Assembly (NCBI GenBank): GCA_023213315.1
Contig: JAKCPI010002466.1
Span: 85,360 to 149,359 of the forward strand
Direction: 5' to 3'
Length of the DNA: 64,000 nt
Origin: Euborellia annulipes
Taxonomy: Eukaryota; Arthropoda; Insecta; Dermaptera; Anisolabididae
A program made the translations under genes and the position numbers. Numbering within the stretch: the first letter of the stretch is position 1; every line of letters begins with the position of its first letter. This document shows positions 55,241 through 64,000 of the stretch, in pieces. The notes beneath the pieces are model-generated. The model worked only from the letters and a program-made list of their open reading frames with translations, had not been told where the DNA came from and searched no databases.

Positions 55241-56345
55241 TATAGGGACCCCTCCCGATGGTGGCTGTTATTAGTATCTGTATATTTCAAGGTGAAAGGT
55301 CTAAGAGAACAACTGTTCCAAGTTTAGACTCTTTTTTTTCTCGACTATGAATAAAATCTAATACTTTAATTGGTCTACAAGGCGAATACCTTCCTTCTAC
55401 ATCTCAATAAATATCAAATATCATAGTAAAAGGAAAGAATAATAAAATCCATCCAAGTTAAATGATTAAAGGATAAATCTAAAAAAAAAAAAATATTTTT
55501 TGATGATCTTTTTATTTTATTTAAGGGAGGAAAATTCTATTAATTTAATGGGGCAAATAAAAAGCCCTTTAACGTATTTCAATTTCAAAACTATTATTTT
55601 TTTTTAAGGGGGTGGATTTATTGATGCTGGTGGCTTTAACAAAATCTCTCCAAATTGCACAAAGATTTTTTATGGTATTCAATCACAAATTTCATTTAAA
55701 TATAAGTAAATTTTTTATTTTTTTTATTTTGAGAGCAATCAATCATCAAATAGTATTATTATTTGAGAAATCAAAGGTCGTAATATTATACGAGTGGAGT
55801 CAGCAATTTGTTTCCCGTTCTGAGCGATAAAATTATATTGAATATCAATTAATTTAAATAAATGATAGAGTTAAAAGTTCACAAAACATTTCAACGAATT
55901 TAATCGAATTTCCTAAACCTGGGCCCTGGTCAGAGTTAAGGTCAAAAACGCCACTTGATTTTTGACTTCAACAACGAGGACGTTAATTTAATTGAAATAA
56001 AAATTTGCTGCACAAGATATCAACAAAAAATATCCTTTTTTTTTTAGTTTTTTAATTTAGATTAACACAAACTCTCTTTTTTTGTTATCGATAATGAGAT
56101 CTTAGTTGAATGTTTAAAAAAAACGGGGAGGTGGAGGAGACATTAGCTAGAACGTTATTGTCAAAGGATAAACATCAAGAAAATAGATATGAGCTCGATG
56201 AATTTACACCTTTTAACATTAAAACGTGAGAATAAAAATTAAAAAAAAATCTAAATGAGAGATCAATAGTTTCTACTTATCAACGTATGTATGGTAAAAA
56301 GACAAAAGTTGATCGAAAACACTCAAATTAAATCTTAATGAGAAT
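55241..56345. other. AT-rich non-coding stretch
   Basis: No gene or repeat boundary recognised. Confidence 0.4.
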
Positions 56346-57003
56346 ACCTTAAGGGGGCTCGGGAACAAAGTGGTTACGCATGTTTTTCCCTATAAGATGG
56401 CGGAGTGTGTCTTAAAAAGTATGTTCAAAAATCGAGTAATTCAAAAATGCCAAGAGATGTCAGAATGGCGGCTAATAATATTTAATGCATTTGGTTGATT
56501 TTCATTCATCTTTTAACAATAAATACTTTATAAATGTTATTATATATTATGTATCTTTTATAAAAGCATAAAAATATATAAATATAGACCAGATATAGGC
56601 TAATACTATATCGGCTATTAGACTAGCCTGCCATCTATTGCAAGAATGCTGAACTAATTTGACAGTTGATTTTTAAATAAATCATCTAAGCTTATTTTAA
56701 AAATTTCTTAATTAATATGTGATTAATAATAACAATAAATTCATTTTTAAATTTAAAACAAATTAAAGATTATTGGGACAGATTGTTTTTTTGTATTTGC
56801 TTGATAACAAAAAAATTAATTACGATTAGGGATGAAACGATACCACTGAGGTATCGATACTTTTACTCGATACTGGTATCGGTTGCAAAGTATCGAGTAC
56901 CTACTCGGTATCGATTGAAAAGTATCGATACTTACTCGGATCGGTCAATTTTTTCGTACAATTAAAAAGAAGCAAAAACAGCAGTAAGTACTTATATTAT
57001 TAT

Positions 57004-57284
57004 GATTCGCAGGGACTTCCCAGCCAGGAGATTAAATAAAATTCTTTTATTTAACTTTTATATACTGACGTTTCGGTCGCCAATCACCACCTTCATCATC
57101 GGAGACCTCCGAATATGATAATATTTCATAATTGCAATGAATATTAAAATACCTAAAATCGTGTATAATTGACAATATTCGCCCTGACGAAGGTCGTGAT
57201 TTGCGACCGAAATGTCGGCAAATAGATATCAAATAAAAGATTTTTTTTATTTAATCTCCTGGCTGCAAAGTCTCTGGGAATCTT
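57004..57284. mobile_element. Foldback element nested in the hAT
   Basis: GATTCGCAGGGACTTCCCAG, CCAGGAGATTAAATAAAA at the left is matched by TTTATTTAATCTCCTGGCTG and GACTTTGC-type complement at the right (CAAAGTCTCTGGGAATC). Inner arms carry GACGTTTCGGTCGC and GCGACCGAAATGTCGG. Non-coding; same GAAAYGTC class as the foldbacks at 1.3, 10.5 and 37.7 kb. Confidence 0.83.
57184..57219 (+). ncRNA. Hammerhead-ribozyme-like core (tentative)
   Basis: CTGACGA, A, GGTCGT, GATTT, GCGACC, GAAA, TGTCGGC. The six-pair stem includes one U-G pair and has the same GATTT loop as the 37.8-kb copy but a different stem. The opposite arm preserves GATGATGA and GCGACCGAAACGTC on the minus strand. Confidence 0.32.
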
Positions 57285-57505
57285 GATTAAATCTCCATAG
57301 CCATAAAACAACAAGTTCTAGAAAAAAAATAACAACGACGACTAACAAGAAAAAAAATTCAGTTTTAGAGGTACTATATACTTGTGCTAATAATTTTTCA
57401 AGATGTTTCCCTGTTAAACACTCCTATAATAAAAATTAAAATACAGCGGTACAAATCATTCAGCTTATTTCTATTGTAAATAAGAACAAATGTACGTAAA
57501 TGTTT

Positions 57506-57662
57506 TTTTTTTTTTTTTTTTTGGAATGGGTGCATAAGGTCCGAAGACCTATAATGACCAATAGTCACATGCAGCCAGGAAGAAAATAAAAACAAAAGGA
57601 GAAGCATAAAGGGGAAACTCAACTGCGGGAACTGAGAAGATGCCTGTTCTTCCGACCTAACT
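57506..57662 (-). mobile_element. LINE family 2 3' end nested in the hAT (minus)
   Basis: A T-run (57506-57522) followed by GGAATGGGTGCATAAGGTCC, CTATAATGACCAATAGTCAC, CATGCAGCCAGG and CTCAACTGCGGGAACTGAGA. The minus-strand stop codon complement TCA is near 57617. Little coding sequence remains (AGATGCCTGTT). Confidence 0.75.
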
Positions 57663-57889
57663 AATCATCGCGTAGGTGGACCGAGTATCGATACGAGTAT
57701 TTTTGACCGATGCTTACTTGGTACTCGATTCCAAAGTATCGATTACAAAAGTACTTGGTATCGAAAGAAAAGTATCGAGTAAGTACTTGTATTTACTCGT
57801 ATCGTTTCATCCCTAATTACGATAATTTTTTAATAAGTCATTAAAAAAATTATAACTTTCTGTCCCCAATAATCTCTTAGATTTTTAGG

Positions 57890-59085
57890 AATAAATGAGG
57901 ATAAATAGTATTTTTTTACTTTTTTGAGAAAGGGAAATTTGGTATGACTAAAGGCATATGTCGATTTTCTTTTCAATAAAGTTTTTTACTTAGTGTTCTG
58001 AATGCCAAAGTCTTGAAATTCATTGAGTAATTTTCAGAATTATTAGATAAATTTAATTAATTTATAACGATAAAGAGGGGGAGGTAGACTAAACGTGACG
58101 TCACGTTGAAACGACAGTGGGTCTTTGGCGGGCTATTCAGCTAGTAGTAATTAATAATTACCAAGTTAACAGCAAAATAAATCAACAGTTGAGAGGAGTT
58201 TCATTCCATGAATGGCTTTTTTCCTCTATCTCTGTTTAATTATTTATTGAATCGCATGTTATATTGTAACATTAAAAAAAGAGCTTTTTTGTCAATTAAA
58301 TAATGTTCATATGTTTACCCCTATTTTTTTTTTAATACCATTTGCAAGTAGCTATTAGACATAAATATTATATATTGAACAACGAGAGACCTATTGCGTG
58401 TGTATGTACTCAAAATATAAGCTAAATTACAAATCCTAGAATATGAAATTGTAAATATAAAATTAGATTAACATTTCTATGAGACTGCCCAATTTTGACT
58501 AAAAGTCAATCGAAACGTTTAACGATATTTTTTTTATTTCAAATATTATTATGGCCTATTATTATTTATACAAAAAATAAAGGCTGGATTTATAGGCAAT
58601 AAAAAATGTCTAAATGTCTCTTATGATATGCCTATAAATGGCGAAAGTCACAAGTAAATGGCTTCTAATTGAATGAAAATCACGATTTCTATTCATGTAA
58701 AACTAATCTATTAGAAGTATTAAAACCAGCGCTTGGGTGTCCTAAAGAGGTGAACAAAGATGTATAAAGAAAAATAAATATACTGACACCAAGAAAATTA
58801 GAGTCTTATTATATATTTTTTTTTTTATAAACAGTTTATTTTAGTAATGTTTTTATTTAATGCTGACACCAACACTTCTATAAATTTTCCGACACTGCCG
58901 TCACCGACTGGAGTGAAACCAAAATTTTTCAGGCAATTAAAACTAATTTTAATGTAAACAAACACCATAATATAATAATTACAGTAAAATTTATAACTAA
59001 CTCAATTAAGGTTCATCACATAGGAACTAAATAAGATTATATTATTTTATTGTTTAACAAAATAAATTTTAATTTTAATTCAAAA
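57890..59085. other. AT-rich non-coding stretch
   Basis: No gene. A single AATCGAAACGTTTAACG motif near 58507 recalls the foldback core without supporting arms. Confidence 0.4.
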
Positions 59086-59222
59086 AATAAAAATCTGGTG
59101 TGACTGGTCGCACAGCACACAACTTTCTCTTACATTTGGAGAGCAAATGTAAGAAAAAGTTGTATTCAGTGCTTGTCACACCAGTTTTTTTGGGTCGAGA
59201 TATATTTAGTTTCCGCCGATAT

Positions 59223-59375
59223 ACACACATGCACACAGTCTTTTTGGCAACTTAGGCCATATAAGACTTTTGGTATCCAAATGGCTTAAATAAAATAATC
59301 AGACTGCCTGGGATCCGAACCCGCGACCCCTGGTATAGAAATCAGGCGCACTACCATCTACAAAACCCCGAGGAC
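59223..59375 (-). mobile_element. SINE family 1 copy (minus) in THM copy T
   Basis: The complement reads GTCCTCGGGGTTTTGTAGAT, GGTAGTGCGCCTGATTTCTA, GGTCGCGGGTTCGGATCCCA, a tRNA-like head with B-box GGTTCGGATCC, then the family body with TTTATTTAAGCCATTTGGATACC-type sequence and a TTGCCAAAAAGACTGTGTG end. No target duplication remains: part of the THM sequence at the left edge is deleted. Confidence 0.78.
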
Positions 59376-59752
59376 ATGTAAGATTTATAAACATAGGAAA
59401 ATATTTATATTTTGTTACAATGGCAACCATTTCTCCTATCTTTCCTATGAAGTACAAAAGTAAAGTGTGTTTCAAAATGAGAATATACAAATTAAAGAGC
59501 ATCTAAAAAATAATTCATTTATGAATTTTAAACAAAATCGTTAGAGCAAATTTTGAGAAAATTGAAAAAAAAAACTGAAAATGTGCATCAGTAAAGTACT
59601 AGTACTCTTTGGCCGATTTTGTTCAAAAGCTTCGTGTCACGTGCCAGGGCGGTACCCAACTTAAATATAAAATTTCAACCTCCTAGTCTGTCCGTTCTTG
59701 AGATATTTTATTTACAGCCACACACAGACAGACAATGTAGCGAAAACCACTT

Positions 59753-59997
59753 TTTACTTTCTCTTACCCTATATGATATATATAGAGAAAGTATTGTGAT
59801 CATGTCAAAAATTCGATGTTGAGATTTTGATGGATATACTATTGAAGTCCCTTAAGTCCAAAAAAGTGGGTCCCGTCAACACACACCTTTGGTAAGAGAA
59901 AGTTGTGTTCTGTGCTTATCACACCAGATTTTTTTGTGTCGAGATATATTTAGTGTCCGCCGATATATTAGAATTCAAGATATAAAATTTATGAACT
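59753..59997. mobile_element. Rearranged THM pieces inside copy T
   Basis: First a minus-oriented 3' end (TACTTTCTCTTACCCTATAT to CAAAAAAGTGGGTCCCGTCA), then a plus-oriented right half of a 5' palindrome and start of the body (CCTTTGGTAAGAGAAAGTTG, ATCACACCAGATTTTTTTGT, AATTCAAGATATAAAATTTA). The two pieces are joined so that GGTAAGAGAAAGT is shared between types of palindrome. Confidence 0.65.
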
Positions 59998-60119
59998 TTT
60001 TTTGGATTCAGGGGACCTCAAAACGTGTATATCCATCAAAATCTCGACATCGAATTTTTGACATGAATTCAATACTTTCTCTCTAAATATTAACATATAT
60101 AGGTAAGAAAAAGTAAAAA

Positions 60120-61260
60120 AAAAAAAACATTCTTGAGATAGTTGAAATTTTAATTACATGGTGAAAACATGTATTTTTCCTAAACAAACTTTAATGATTT
60201 GACGTCATCTTTCTATTTCTAATTTCATTTAAATTTCATTAATATTTAAATAGATCAAAAATCCTTTTTTTTCAAGTCAACATTCGTTAATTTTATTTTT
60301 TAAATGTAAAAAGTTTTTTTTATCAATTTTTAGAGAGAGTAAAAGTGTATAATTAGAGATCACTTAGAAATCTCTTAATTATGCATAGAAGGTTAAATAT
60401 ACGTACATGTGTACATTAAAAAATTTTAAGTAGACATTTAGCAAAAAAAAAAAAAAAAAAAGAAAACATTTTTAGATAACAAGACTTTATTCTGATTGAA
60501 CAAATTATAAAATAGAAAGCGCTAAAGGGAGAGAGGGGTGCGTCAGCATTTAGAGCACCTGCCCCCTCCCCATTCTCTATCCAAAACAATCTTACGAGAT
60601 AATATAAATACGATAATATGAAATAAAGACAATTTTCTTGAGTTTTAACAAAACAAAATATCCTAATAAATTTAGACTTTTTAAATAGGCCTACTGTATA
60701 AAAAGTAAAGCACAATCTTTTTAAAAATTATATTTATTTTAGTTAAGGACTTTATAGACTATACGTAAGAATGCAAAAAATACTCTTGTAGGCGAGATTT
60801 TTATGTGTTTGAGCCTTGATGAACTCTCAAAAGTGAATAAAAAGGGCGGGGCTAGTGAAATATAATTCAAGTAACTCACCCACACCTGTCTGCCTATGAA
60901 TGAGGGACGTGGTAACTCACCTGAAACAATCAAAAGAAAACAAACATTTAGTCCAAGGCATTAAAAAAAATTTTATATTATGGTGCCTTTTTAGAGGCTT
61001 TTCCCTCTGACTGACCGTCATAATCTTAACATGTAAGACTTAGAATTATGAGAAAAATAAAAAAGAATTCATATATGGACGATGTTATGCATAAAGCAAC
61101 CAAGCACCATTATGATCGAAATTGAGATAAGACCGTCATCTTGTAGGGAAAAAAGATCTATCTCTTTATTTAAATCACAACATTATTACTCTGTGTACTT
61201 TTTTTTTTGTATAAACACAAGAAAAAAAGTCATTGTCAGTGGTTTTGTTTACAATTGTGC
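60120..61260. other. AT-rich non-coding stretch
   Basis: No gene. A partial end of the 11.98-kb MITE family (ATATGGACGATGTTATGCAT) occurs near 61073-61100. Confidence 0.4.
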
Positions 61261-61261
61261 A

Positions 61262-61807
61262 AATGAAATCGTTGCAACCAATTTTGAGAAAATCGAAAAA
61301 AAAACTGAAAAAGTGAATCAGTAAAGTAATAGCACATGTACTAGTAGATTTTATCTAAATTCGCTCTAACGGTTTTGATTAAAATTCAAAAATCAATTAT
61401 TTTTTAGGCCCTCGGGGCTTGGCGTAGAAGTTAGCGTGCTAAGCTCGTATACCAAACTTCGCGGGTTCGGACCCCAGGCAGTCCGATGATTTTATTTAAG
61501 CCATTTGGATACCAGATGGCTTATATAAAAATGCCTGGACCCCAATATGTATAATAATAAATAACGGATATCGTTTAAAGTCTTAAATGGCCTAAGTTGC
61601 CGAAAAGACTGTGTGAATGTGAGTGTGAATGAGAAAAAAGTGTGGATGTTTAAAAAAAAAATCAATTATTTTTTAGATGCTCTTTAAAATGTATATTTTC
61701 ATTTTGTCATTGAAATCTTCTGAAGACCACTTTACTCTTGTACTTCATAGAAAAGATAAGAGAATTGGGTGCCATGGTAACAAAATATAAATAATTTCCC
61801 ATATAAA
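61262..61807 (-). mobile_element. THM repeat copy V, split by a SINE and cut by a LINE
   Basis: The left part (61262-61335) is a short plus-oriented piece (TTTTGAGAAAATCGAAAAAA). The main part is minus-oriented from AAATTCGCTCTAACGG through the SINE to GGTGCCATGGTAACAAAATA and TTTCCCATATAAA, where the LINE poly(T) begins. Both palindromic ends are missing. Confidence 0.75.
61408..61656 (+). mobile_element. SINE family 1 complete copy with 20-bp target duplication
   Basis: AAAAATCAATTATTTTTTAG occurs at 61388-61407 and again at 61657-61676. Between them is a tRNA-derived SINE: GCCCTCGGGGCTTGGCGTAG head, A-box-like TGGCGTAGAAGTTAGCG, B-box GGGTTCGGACCCC, a unique body, a TGCCGAAAAGACTGTGTGAA end and an A-run. 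Mobilisation by a LINE is implied by the duplication and tail; the partner LINE is not known. Confidence 0.9.
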
Positions 61808-61962
61808 TTTTTTTTTTTTTTTTATTAAGGTAGGCTGCTAGGCCATCCCTTGCCATACAATAAGTACATTTCAAAATACATAAATATCCAAAAAATACAG
61901 CGTTACATCAAAAGAAAAACAATAAAATTACAATATGTAAAAAATTAAAAAACACTAACAAT

Positions 61963-62150
61963 ACAATATTAAAATACAAATAAAAACAAAAACAATACAA
62001 TATTAAAACAAAATAAAAACAATAACAATACAATATTAAAACAAAATAAAAACAATAAAAATACAATATTAAAACAAAATAAAAACAATAAAAATACAAT
62101 ATTAAAACAAAATAAAAACAATAAAAATACAATATTAAAGCAATACCAAA
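61963..62150. repeat. 33-bp tandem array in the LINE 3' untranslated region
   Basis: ACAATATTA recurs at 61963, 61997, 62030, 62063, 62096 and 62129, spacing 34 then 33 bp throughout. The unit is an AT-rich ACAATATTAAAACAAAATAA-type sequence followed by AAACAATAAAAAT. Because 33 is divisible by three, long repetitive open frames appear on the minus strand; they are an artefact and not genes. Confidence 0.9.
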
Positions 62151-62185
62151 ACAAAAGGAGAGTATTACCAAACACATGTATAAGT

Positions 62186-63085
62186 TCATACTTTCAGATT
62201 GCAGAGTGTGAGGAATTTTGAAAGGCTTTTGATGACTGCAGGTTTAGGGCTTTTGAGAATATTGTGTAGATTAGGAGGATCGCGGAAATTCGGACTTATT
62301 TCCCTTAGGAAGGCTACACGCTGGAAGTAGAAAATGGGGCATGAGAATATTATGTGTTCCGGTGTTGATGGTACCGGGGCACAGATACAATTAGGAGAAG
62401 GAGCCAAATTAATTCTATGGAGATGAGATTTACACAGGGTGTGGTTGATTCTTAATCGGTTGACTGTGACAATTTCATTTCTGTTTAACTCTGAGAAATC
62501 CATGAACCATGGAGGACCAGGCCTATTTTTAAACTTTAGAAGACGGGATCCCTTGAATTGCGCTGTTCGATGCCACTCAGAAGTCCACTTGGTATGTAGA
62601 TGATTTTTGAAGAGATTACAAGTGTCATCTCCAGGGAGACCTTCGTTAAGGAGGCGGCCTGAGCGTGCAGCTCTTTTTGCCAGAAAATCAACTATTTCAT
62701 TATTTTGGTCGCCTGAATGGCCTTTAACCCACGACAACGTTACCCGCCGACCTTCGTAATATATATCCTTAATAATCCTCACAATTTGGAGTTGAATTAG
62801 GCCGACTTTTTTGGAATGTTCGATCGAAAGAATTGACGATAGAGCCGATTTAGAGTCCGATATGATGTTTACTGCGCATATATGATTTATTTTTGAATAA
62901 CTCAGTGCCTCTCTAATTGCTATTAGTTCCGTAGTATAGTTAGATATTGTTACGGGAAGTTTATATAGCATAAAAGAAGCCGTTTGTCGAATTATAGAAG
63001 GCACAGCCAGCTGAATTAATAGATTTAGAGCCATCAGTATAAATAAGAGCATCAAATTCTTCACTAGGCCTGATATACGGTTCAC
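62186..63085 (-). pseudogene. LINE RNase H and C-terminal zinc-motif segment
   Basis: Three of the RNase H catalytic regions are in this frame: TTELIAI with E53, IISDSKSAL with D77 and WVKGHSGDQNNEIVD with D133 (numbering from the first Met of the frame). Downstream is a conserved INHTLCKSHLHRINL stretch and C233-x-C235, H244, C249 (CICAPVPSTPEHIIFSC). The first catalytic aspartate (YTDGS) is in another frame upstream, so the domain is split by a frameshift at about 62970-63040. Confidence 0.9.
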
Positions 63086-63851
63086 TCAGACGAACATTGA
63101 GCGGAGTGTCAATTATAAGAGAGTTTATTTGAAGAGCCGGATAGACTGAGTATTTTTCCAATTTGATATTTAAGTTGCTATAGTCTATTGAAGTCAAGAC
63201 AAGCTGTGGAAATGCGGAGTGATTCCAAAATGCAGTTGTTTTGCATGCCTGCTCAAGAGAGGATATTGACTCTATAGTCGGATGGTAAAACTTAGATTTT
63301 CTTTTAACAAAGAACCTGGCTGCTGTTAATTCTCTTCTTAAGTAGAGCGGAGGTTCGTTCGCTTCCACTAGTATTGCATTTGTGGGAGAGGATTGCAGGT
63401 ATCCGAGGCAAATTCTTATGGCCTTGTATTGAATTTTGTCTAACCTTTGCAGGATGGTAGCTGCAGCCGAGCTAAATAGAAAACAGCCGTATTCAAGCCG
63501 AGACCGAATTAATGCTTTATACAGAGTTAGAAGAGAGTATGGGTGAGCTCCCCATCTAAAATTGGCTACTACTTTGAGAATATTTATGAAAGGAGCACAT
63601 TTATTTTCTAAATAAGAAATATGATTTTTCCATCTAAGCTTACTATCCATAATAATTCCTAGATACTTTAACGATTCTTTCGTCGGGAAAGTTAGCCCTC
63701 CAAGATTTATGCTGCCAGGTATTGTAATTCTTTTTCTATGGAAAATACAGACGTTTGATTTAGGAGCAGAGATGTCTAATGCCTGAGATTGCAAGTAAGT
63801 ATTCACTTCTCCAATAGTGGCACTGGAGAGAAGAAAAGGTTTCGCTAACAT
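62961..63851 (-). pseudogene. LINE reverse transcriptase C-terminal half and start of RNase H
   Basis: Reads TYLQSQALDISAPKSNVCIF, then LKYLGIIMDSKLRWKNHISY, LYKALIRSRLEYGCFLFSSA and LQRLDKIQYKAIRICLGYLQ, matching the RT thumb and connection region of Jockey/I-type LINEs, and ends with ALIYTDGSKSINSAGCAFYN, the first RNase H motif. The Met at 63851 is not a genuine start; the frame simply opens after a frameshift downstream of the YADD box. Confidence 0.9.
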
Positions 63852-64000
63852 TTCTAGAAGAACAGTAAATGACTAAATCATCCGCATACTGAACCATTTT
63901 ACAGTTTTCCCCAAGTGTTTGAAAGATGTCATACGTATAGCAAAGGATAACAAAGGACTTAATACTGATCCCTGGGGGAGACCTTTGTATACTGTCCTAG
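63852..64000 (-). pseudogene. LINE reverse transcriptase catalytic segment (frameshifted, partial)
   Basis: At the edge, RTVYKGLPQGSVLSPLL is in the same frame as the 62961-63851 segment. The YADD catalytic box (63877-63888) within TYDIFQTLGENCKMVQYADD, LVIYCSSRNVS is in a different frame. Two small indels therefore bracket the YADD region within about 100 bp. The upstream fingers domain and endonuclease lie outside the window. Confidence 0.85.

Larger units (their letters stand above)
56827..57815. mobile_element. hAT element with exact 8-bp duplication and known empty site
   Basis: Ends TAGGGATGAAACGATAC and GTATCGTTTCATCCCTA are perfect inverted repeats; subterminal TATCGATACTTACTCG-type blocks recur on both sides. 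ATTACGAT flanks it at 56819-56826 and 57816-57823. The uninterrupted relative near 26.39 kb has this octamer once. The interior is filled by two other repeats (a foldback at 57.0-57.28 kb and a LINE end at 57.51-57.66 kb); no transposase remains. Confidence 0.9.
56350..57885 (-). mobile_element. Unclassified TIR element (CTTAAGGGGG end), split by a hAT
   Basis: Reverse-oriented relative of the 26.23-26.83 kb element: CCTTAAGGGGGCTCGGGAAC, GCCAAGAGATGTCAGAATGG, GCCTGCCATCTATTGCAAGA, AACAAAAAAATTAATTACGA, then after the hAT, ATTACGATAATTTTTTAATA and CCCAATAATCTCTTA. The right terminal repeat is not clear. It is the host of a 989-bp hAT. Confidence 0.6.
59090..60118 (+). mobile_element. THM repeat copy T, split by two insertions
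   Basis: Complete 5' palindrome (GTGTGACTGGTCGCACAGCA and complement), interrupted after CCGCCGATATA by a minus-strand SINE, resumed at ATGTAAGATTTATAAACATA, then interrupted after GCGAAAACCACTTTT at about 59752 by rearranged THM pieces, and resumed at about 59998 (TTTTTTTGGATTCAGGGGAC) through to the 3' palindrome ending GGTAAGAAAAAGTAAAAA. GTTACAATGGCAAC stands in the X-box position. Confidence 0.82.
61808..64000 (-). mobile_element. RNase H-bearing LINE, 3' part, running off the window
   Basis: On the minus strand the order is reverse transcriptase, RNase H, CCHC-like zinc motif, stop at about 62186, a 3' untranslated region of about 375 bp with a 33-bp tandem array, and a poly(A) tail (T-run at 61808-61824). 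RNase H after RT and the C-terminal CxC...H...C motif are features of the I/Jockey/R1 group. The element lies in a THM copy. The coding region is broken by at least three frameshifts; the 5' part is beyond the right edge. Confidence 0.87.

Noticed and set aside
61908..62189. Long repetitive minus-strand open frame of 93 codons (11-residue periodic Y/F/L/I peptide)
   Set aside because: It is a translation of the 33-bp tandem array; the unit length is divisible by three so the frame stays open by default.

Overview
The window looks like AT-rich, repeat-saturated nuclear DNA from an animal, most likely an arthropod. The evidence is the mixture of transposons: a mariner remnant with a D,D34D-type C-terminus, hAT, pogo-like and PIF/Harbinger elements, RNase H-bearing non-LTR retrotransposons, tRNA-derived SINEs, and abundant microsatellites. 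I could not name a species. I found no cellular protein-coding gene, no convincing exon series, no rRNA gene and no CRISPR array. Nearly all open frames are short and low-complexity, or lie inside repeats. The only protein homology I can defend is transposon-derived: a LINE reverse transcriptase/RNase H pseudogene at the right edge (minus strand), a mariner transposase C-terminus (22.7-22.9 kb, minus), a Harbinger transposase N-terminal fragment (42 kb, minus) and C-termini of a second LINE family (43.4-43.6 kb plus, 54.1-54.4 kb minus).

The dominant component is one repeat family, called THM here (terminal-hairpin microsatellite repeat), with about twenty copies and fragments on both strands. 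A complete copy is about 0.6-0.7 kb. It starts with a roughly 90-bp palindrome (CTGGTGTGAC...GTCACACCAG), carries an X-box-like GTTACCATGGCAAC site, an AGTACTAGTACT palindrome and a CA/CAGA microsatellite, and ends in a second palindrome (TACTTTCTCTTACC...GGTAAGAGAAAGTA). Both end palindromes share the core ACTTTCTCTTACC/GGTAAGAGAAAGT. I see no coding capacity. Two copies (17.2-18.2 kb and 28.8-29.9 kb) share an extra internal segment of about 0.4 kb, so there are at least two subfamilies. I cannot assign THM to a named superfamily.

Layout. 0.7-4.4 kb: foldback elements, a short GC-rich insertion with a 16-bp target duplication, and a tRNA-like palindrome. 4.7-8.4 kb: three THM copies. 8.6-10.7 kb: a MITE, two nested hAT elements and a foldback. 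11.5-16 kb: SINE, MITE and LINE tails. 17-20.8 kb: a THM cluster, a near-perfect palindrome of about 310 bp and degenerate tandem repeats. 21.9-25.3 kb: mini-hAT, mariner remnant, a GC-hairpin repeat and SINEs. 26.2-32.3 kb: a TIR element, THM copies interrupted by a hAT and by a pogo-like MITE. 33.5-36 kb: a pair of 0.5-kb inverted repeats. 37-43.7 kb: foldback, poly-G tract, MITE, a three-level Harbinger/LINE/LINE nest, SINE and LINE ends. 46.3-51.8 kb: THM cluster and GC-hairpin repeat. 52.7-57.9 kb: TIR element, LINE end, and a hAT carrying a nested foldback, all inside another TIR element. 59-64 kb: rearranged THM copies hit by SINEs, then a 5'-incomplete LINE running off the right edge.

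The insertions can be ordered from target-site duplications. THM copies were already present when hAT, pogo-like, SINE and LINE elements inserted into them. Several foldback elements share a hammerhead-ribozyme-like core (CTGANGA, covarying stem, GAAAC); this is the most interesting possible function in the window, but stem III and the cleavage site are not established.
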